DNA of 64,000 nt, from contig JAPQWV010000499.1 of the NCBI GenBank assembly GCA_027422505.1, positions 310,001 to 374,000 of the forward strand, read 5' to 3'. Each line of letters starts with the position of its first letter. Position 1 is the stretch's first letter. The notes beneath the pieces were generated by a model. The model had not been told where the DNA came from and ran no database searches. It worked only from the letters and a program-made list of their open reading frames with translations. The position numbers and the translations under genes were made by a program. This DNA comes from Craterostigma plantagineum (lineage: Eukaryota > Streptophyta > Magnoliopsida > Lamiales > Linderniaceae). Positions 60,103 to 64,000 of the stretch are shown here, one piece after another.

Positions 60103-61219
60103 AGCAGGACTCCGGAGTTAGACGAGCCTGGTAATACAGCTGATGGGAGCCTGGTAATACATCTTCAAATCCACCACCACCACCAAGGTCCTCCGGAGTT
60201 AGACGAGCCTCGCCAGGGCAACCAGACAACTTCCCTTGGCGAAGTCGAGTCTGGCTCTTTGAGGATCTCCACCCAGTCAGTCCAAACAACCACAAAAACT
60301 AAGACCAATGATCCAACCATGCTTGCTGAAGAACTGTACAATCCACACGATGTGGTGGAGAATACATCTTTAGCAAAGAATGGAAGACTCATCCGGAGAA
60401 TCCAATTATGGCCAGAAACTTAATGGACAATGTTGATACTTCCTCTCGAAGGCAATCATAAGTCTGGTCCGGATTGAAGAATTGGGGCTTAATGAAGGTG
60501 AAGACTACGAAGCTGACATACCTGAACTTCCCGAACTTCTCCAACACACAGTCATCGACGAAGATTTTTTTTTTGGAAAGTGTCACTAATATAAATGGAA
60601 ACAGGAGTTACAGAACAGCGTTCATGATATCGCTCATGACGTACCAAACGGTAATGAACAACCGACCACCGGCAACATCAACAAGACCACCCAAACAATT
60701 ACAAGGTCCCAACAAGACCACAGCCTAGGTCACACATATAATAATCACTCAAGACTAGGCAACGTAAGTGTCATTAAACCGCTTCCATCAACGGGTTCCT
60801 GGTACCAGGTGAAGTACCAGCTAGGCGGCCAAGCATGTTACCAATCAGCTCCAAAGGAACACAACTGAAGTCCGTATCACGCATGATAAGCTTCAGGCGG
60901 GAAAGGGCATCCGCAAAATGGTCGATAGTAGGCGTAGTGACGCCATCTCCTATACTCCCAGGACGGCTGAACATATGTTGCACGTCTCGTCAAGGTTGAC
61001 CACTCGCCATGCATGTCCCCGCACCGCATCTCCCCTCCAAGGCCAATCTGCATACAAGGAAAACACGGCAAAAAGCGACCGAGACAGAATAAACAAAGGA
61101 GAAAGTGTGTGAACAGGATCGTCTCAGCCTTCCGCTGCCATCTTGGTCCTTCATCGGCAGGCTCCCATCAGCTGTATTACCAACCGATGCGCCAAACGCG
61201 TCGAAGGGCGTAATGGTGG

Positions 61220-61923
61220 TCAAGCGCAGGCATAGCAGGACTCAATTTCAGATGTGATCTGATCCACGGTGCGCTTTCGTCCATCATGCCATCTTCTATT
61301 TCGCTCCATCCAAAGGTGGTAGACTAGTGACGCTATGACATGTCGTGGTCTCATCCAAGCGAGGTGGTGGCCTTTCCAACGCAAAGCTGCCCAACGAATC
61401 CCTTCAAACCAGTCTCTTCTAGGCCATCCGAATCGCACCCTGTCACGCATCATACGAAGACATCGTCTAGAGAAAGTACAGTCAAAAAATAGATGTCTAA
61501 TCGTTTCCGGTGTGTGTGTATCACATAAAAGACAAAAGGAAGATCCGGCTTTTGCCGCCACCAAGGCTTATCACGTGTGGCCAGACTATCTCTGATAGCC
61601 ATCCAAAGGATGAATTCATGTCTGGGGATGGTGAGTGGACCTCCGAACAGGTTACTCCAGTGGACGGGTGGCCTTCGTAATCGCAGCTTCTCCCTAATAG
61701 ACCGAGTCGTGAATTCGCCATTCCCCGTTGCATTCCAGCGAATTCCATCAGTCTCAGTAGGGTGCACCTGTGGTAAGAGGGGGGCAAACTCCATGTATTC
61801 AATAGTGGTTTGTCCCGGCCAGTTCCAGCCGTTGGCATTTATGACAGCACTAAGCCTCGAATCGAGTCGCAGCCCCATGACCATCTGTAATACTTGGGCG
61901 TAATGGTGGTCAAGCGCAGGCAT
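61220..61923 (-). pseudogene. Antisense LINE ORF2 fragment, unit 3 (frameshifted)
   Basis: Same fragment as units 1 and 2, but one C is missing near 61561 (GCCACCAAGG for GCCACCCAAGG), splitting the frame between DKPW and AAKAG. The two halves are 61450-61923 and 61220-61564. Confidence 0.87.
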
Positions 61924-63040
61924 AGCAGGACTCCGGAGTTAGACGAGCCTGGTAATACAGCTGATGGGAGCCTGGTAATACATCTTCAAATCCACCACCA
62001 CCACCAAGGTCCTCCGGAGTTAGACGAGCCTCGCCAGGGCAACCAGACAACTTCCCTTGGCGAAGTCGAGTCTGGCTCTTTGAGGATCTCCACCCAGTCA
62101 GTCCAAACAACCACAAAAACTCAGACCAATGATCCAACCATGCTTGCTGAAGAACTGTACAATCCACACGATGTGGTGGAGAATACATCTTTAGCAAAGA
62201 ATGGAAGACTCATCCGGAGAATCCAATTATGGCCAGAAACTTAATGGACAATGTTGATACTTCCTCTCGAAGGCAATCATAAGTCTGGTCCGGATTGAAG
62301 AATTGGGGCTTAATGAAGGTGAAGACTACGAAGCTGACATACCTGAACTTCCCGAACTTCTCCAACACACAGTCATCGACGAAGATTTTTTTTTTTGAAA
62401 GTGTCACTAATATAAATGGAAACAGGAGTTACAGAACAGCGTTCATGATATCGCTCATGACGTACCAAACGGTAATGAACAACCGACCAACCGGCAACAT
62501 CAACAAGACCACCCAAACAATTACAAGGTCCCAACAAGACCACAGCCTAGGTCACACATATAATAATCACTCAAGACTAGGCAACGTAAGTGTCTTAAAC
62601 CGCTTCCATCAACGGGTTCCTGGTACCAGGTGAAGTACCAGCTAGGCGGCCAAGCATGTTACCAATCAGCTCCAAAGGAACACAACTGAAGTCCGTATCA
62701 CGCATGATAAGCTTCAGGCGGGAAAGGGGCATCCGCAAAATGGTCGATAGTAGGCGTAGTGACGCCATCTCCTATACTCCCAGGACGGCTGAACATATGT
62801 TGCACGTCTCGTCAAGGTTGACCACTCGCCATGCATGTCCCCGCACCGCATCTCCCCTCCAAGGCCAATCTGCATACAAGGAAAACACGGCAAAAGCGAC
62901 CGAGACAGAATAAACAAAGGAGAAAGTGTGTGAACAGGATCGTCTCAGCCTTTCGCTGCCATCTTGGTCCTTCATCGGCAGGCTCCCATCAGCTGTATTA
63001 CCAACCGATGCGCCAAACGCGTCGAAGGGCGTAATGGTGG

Positions 63041-63743
63041 TCAAGCGCAGGCATAGCAGGACTCAATTTCAGATGTGATCTGATCCACGGTGCGCTTTCG
63101 TCCATCATGCCATCTTCTATTTCGCTCCATCCAAAGGTGGTAGACTAGTGACGCTATGACATGTCGTGGTCTCATCCAAGCGAGGTGGTGGCCTTTCCAA
63201 CGCAAAGCTGCCCAACGAATCCCTTCAAACCAGTCTCTTCTAGGCCATCCGAATCGCACCCTGTCACGCATCATACGAAGACATCGTCTAGAGAAAGTAC
63301 AGTCAAAAAATAGATGTCTAATCGTTTCCGGTGTGTGTGTATCACATAAAAGACAAAAGAAGATCCGGCTTTTGCCGCCACCCAAGGCTTATCACGTGTG
63401 GCCAGACTATCTCTGATAGCCATCCAAAGGATGAATTCATGTCTGGGGATGGTGAGTGGACCTCCGAACAGGTTACTCCAGTGGACGGGTGGCCTTCGTA
63501 ATCGCAGCTTCTCCCTAATAGACCGAGTCGTGAATTCGCCATTCCCGTTGCATTCCAGCGAATTCCATCAGTCTCAGTAGGGTGCACCTGTGGTAAGAGG
63601 GGGGCAAACTCCATGTATTCAATAGTGGTTTGTCCCGGCCAGTTCCAGCCGTTGGCATTTATGACAGCACTAAGCCTCGAATCGAGTCGCAGCCCCATGA
63701 CCATCTGTAATACTTGGGCGTAATGGTGGTCAAGCGCAGGCAT
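63041..63743 (-). pseudogene. Antisense LINE ORF2 fragment, unit 4 (two frameshifts)
   Basis: Same fragment with a one-base deletion near 63360 (AAAAGAAGATCC for AAAAGGAAGATCC) and another near 63545 (ATTCCCG for ATTCCCCG). Together these break it into three frames. Confidence 0.87.
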
Positions 63744-63828
63744 AGCAGGACTCCGGAGTTAGACGAGCCTGGTAATACAGCTGATGGGAGCCTGGTAATA
63801 CATCTTCAAATCCACCACCACCACCAAG

Positions 63829-64000
63829 GTCCTCCGGAGTTAGACGAGCCTCGCCAGGGCAACCAGACAACTTCCCTTGGCGAAGTCGAGTCTGGCTCTT
63901 TGAGGATCTCCACCCAGTCAGTCCAAACAACCACAAAAACTCAGACCAATGATCCAACCATGCTTGCTGAAGAACTGTACAATCCACACGATGTGGTGGA
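63829..64000 (+). repeat. Start of unit 5 (cut by window end)
   Basis: GTCCTCCGGAGTTAGACG onward, matching the first 172 bp of units 2-4. The array continues beyond the window. Confidence 0.93.

Larger units (their letters stand above)
56561..64000 (+). repeat. 1.82-kb chimeric tandem array (4 full units plus part of a fifth)
   Basis: Units start at the common point GTCCTCCGGAGTTAGACG: 56561, 58368, 60188, 62009 and 63829, with lengths of 1,807, 1,820, 1,821 and 1,820 bp. The array continues past the window. Each unit holds, in order: plus-strand gag-like sequence; a poly(T) tract followed by antisense sequence; a 38-bp direct repeat; an antisense LINE zinc-binding fragment; the second 38-bp repeat; and a patchwork linker ending in CCACCACCACCACCAAG. 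Units are nearly identical apart from single-base changes and short indels. Unit 1 is the most different. Confidence 0.95.

Overview
The window is flowering-plant nuclear heterochromatin, probably from a eudicot and probably pericentromeric or knob-like. I found no ordinary single-copy host gene, tRNA, rRNA gene or CRISPR array. The plant assignment rests on several signs: L1-type LINEs of the plant RT/zinc-binding kind, a Ty3/gypsy chromovirus with an initiator-Met tRNA primer site, a second gypsy-type element with a tRNA-Asp primer site, a run of the plant telomere repeat TTTAGGG, and a scrap that looks like plastid 23S rRNA. The species cannot be told from the sequence.

Region 1 (1 to about 34.6 kb) is a satellite array of roughly 125 head-to-tail monomers of about 219 bp. 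It has at least two higher-order periods: about 2.80 kb on the left and about 4.77 kb in the middle. Because 219 is 3 x 73, one plus-strand frame is open through much of the monomer and yields chains of a 73-residue repeat; I read this as a by-product of monomer length, not as genes. Two LINEs sit in the left part. One is a minus-strand 4-kb copy with an uninterrupted 1,201-codon ORF2 (1529-5573). The other is a short plus-strand 3' fragment with a 14-bp target-site duplication (5827-6811). The right edge decays through LTR scraps (32.3-33.5 kb) into strongly diverged monomers (34.0-34.6 kb).

Region 2 (34.9-56.5 kb) is a nest of retroelements that can be unpicked from target-site duplications. 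An Athila-like element without recognisable coding sequence (tRNA-Asp primer site at 35061) has its 3' LTR split by a 3.08-kb solo LTR (37142-40225, duplication ATATC). Next comes a degenerate gag-like ORF (41949-43187, resuming at 55844). It is split by a Tekay/Del-like chromovirus (43188-55838, duplication CCTAG) whose gag-pol carries many frameshifts and stops. The 5' LTR of that chromovirus is itself split by a second solo LTR in reverse orientation (43746-46611, duplication CATAA). Its 3' LTR carries a 35-bp insert that looks like plastid 23S rRNA.

Region 3 (56.56 kb to the window end) is a tandem array of a chimeric 1.82-kb unit: four full copies and part of a fifth. Each unit joins a plus-strand piece of the gag-like ORF to minus-strand LINE material (a poly(T) tract and a zinc-binding-domain fragment). 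The junction with the flank carries three perfect TTTAGGG repeats. The first unit lacks changes shared by units 2-4, so it is an outlying edge copy.

Nothing here looks like a cooperating host pathway. The only apparently intact enzyme is the LINE ORF2 protein. The points of interest are structural: nested insertions, satellite higher-order structure, organellar and telomeric filler at junctions, and conversion of a transposon chimera into a new tandem repeat.
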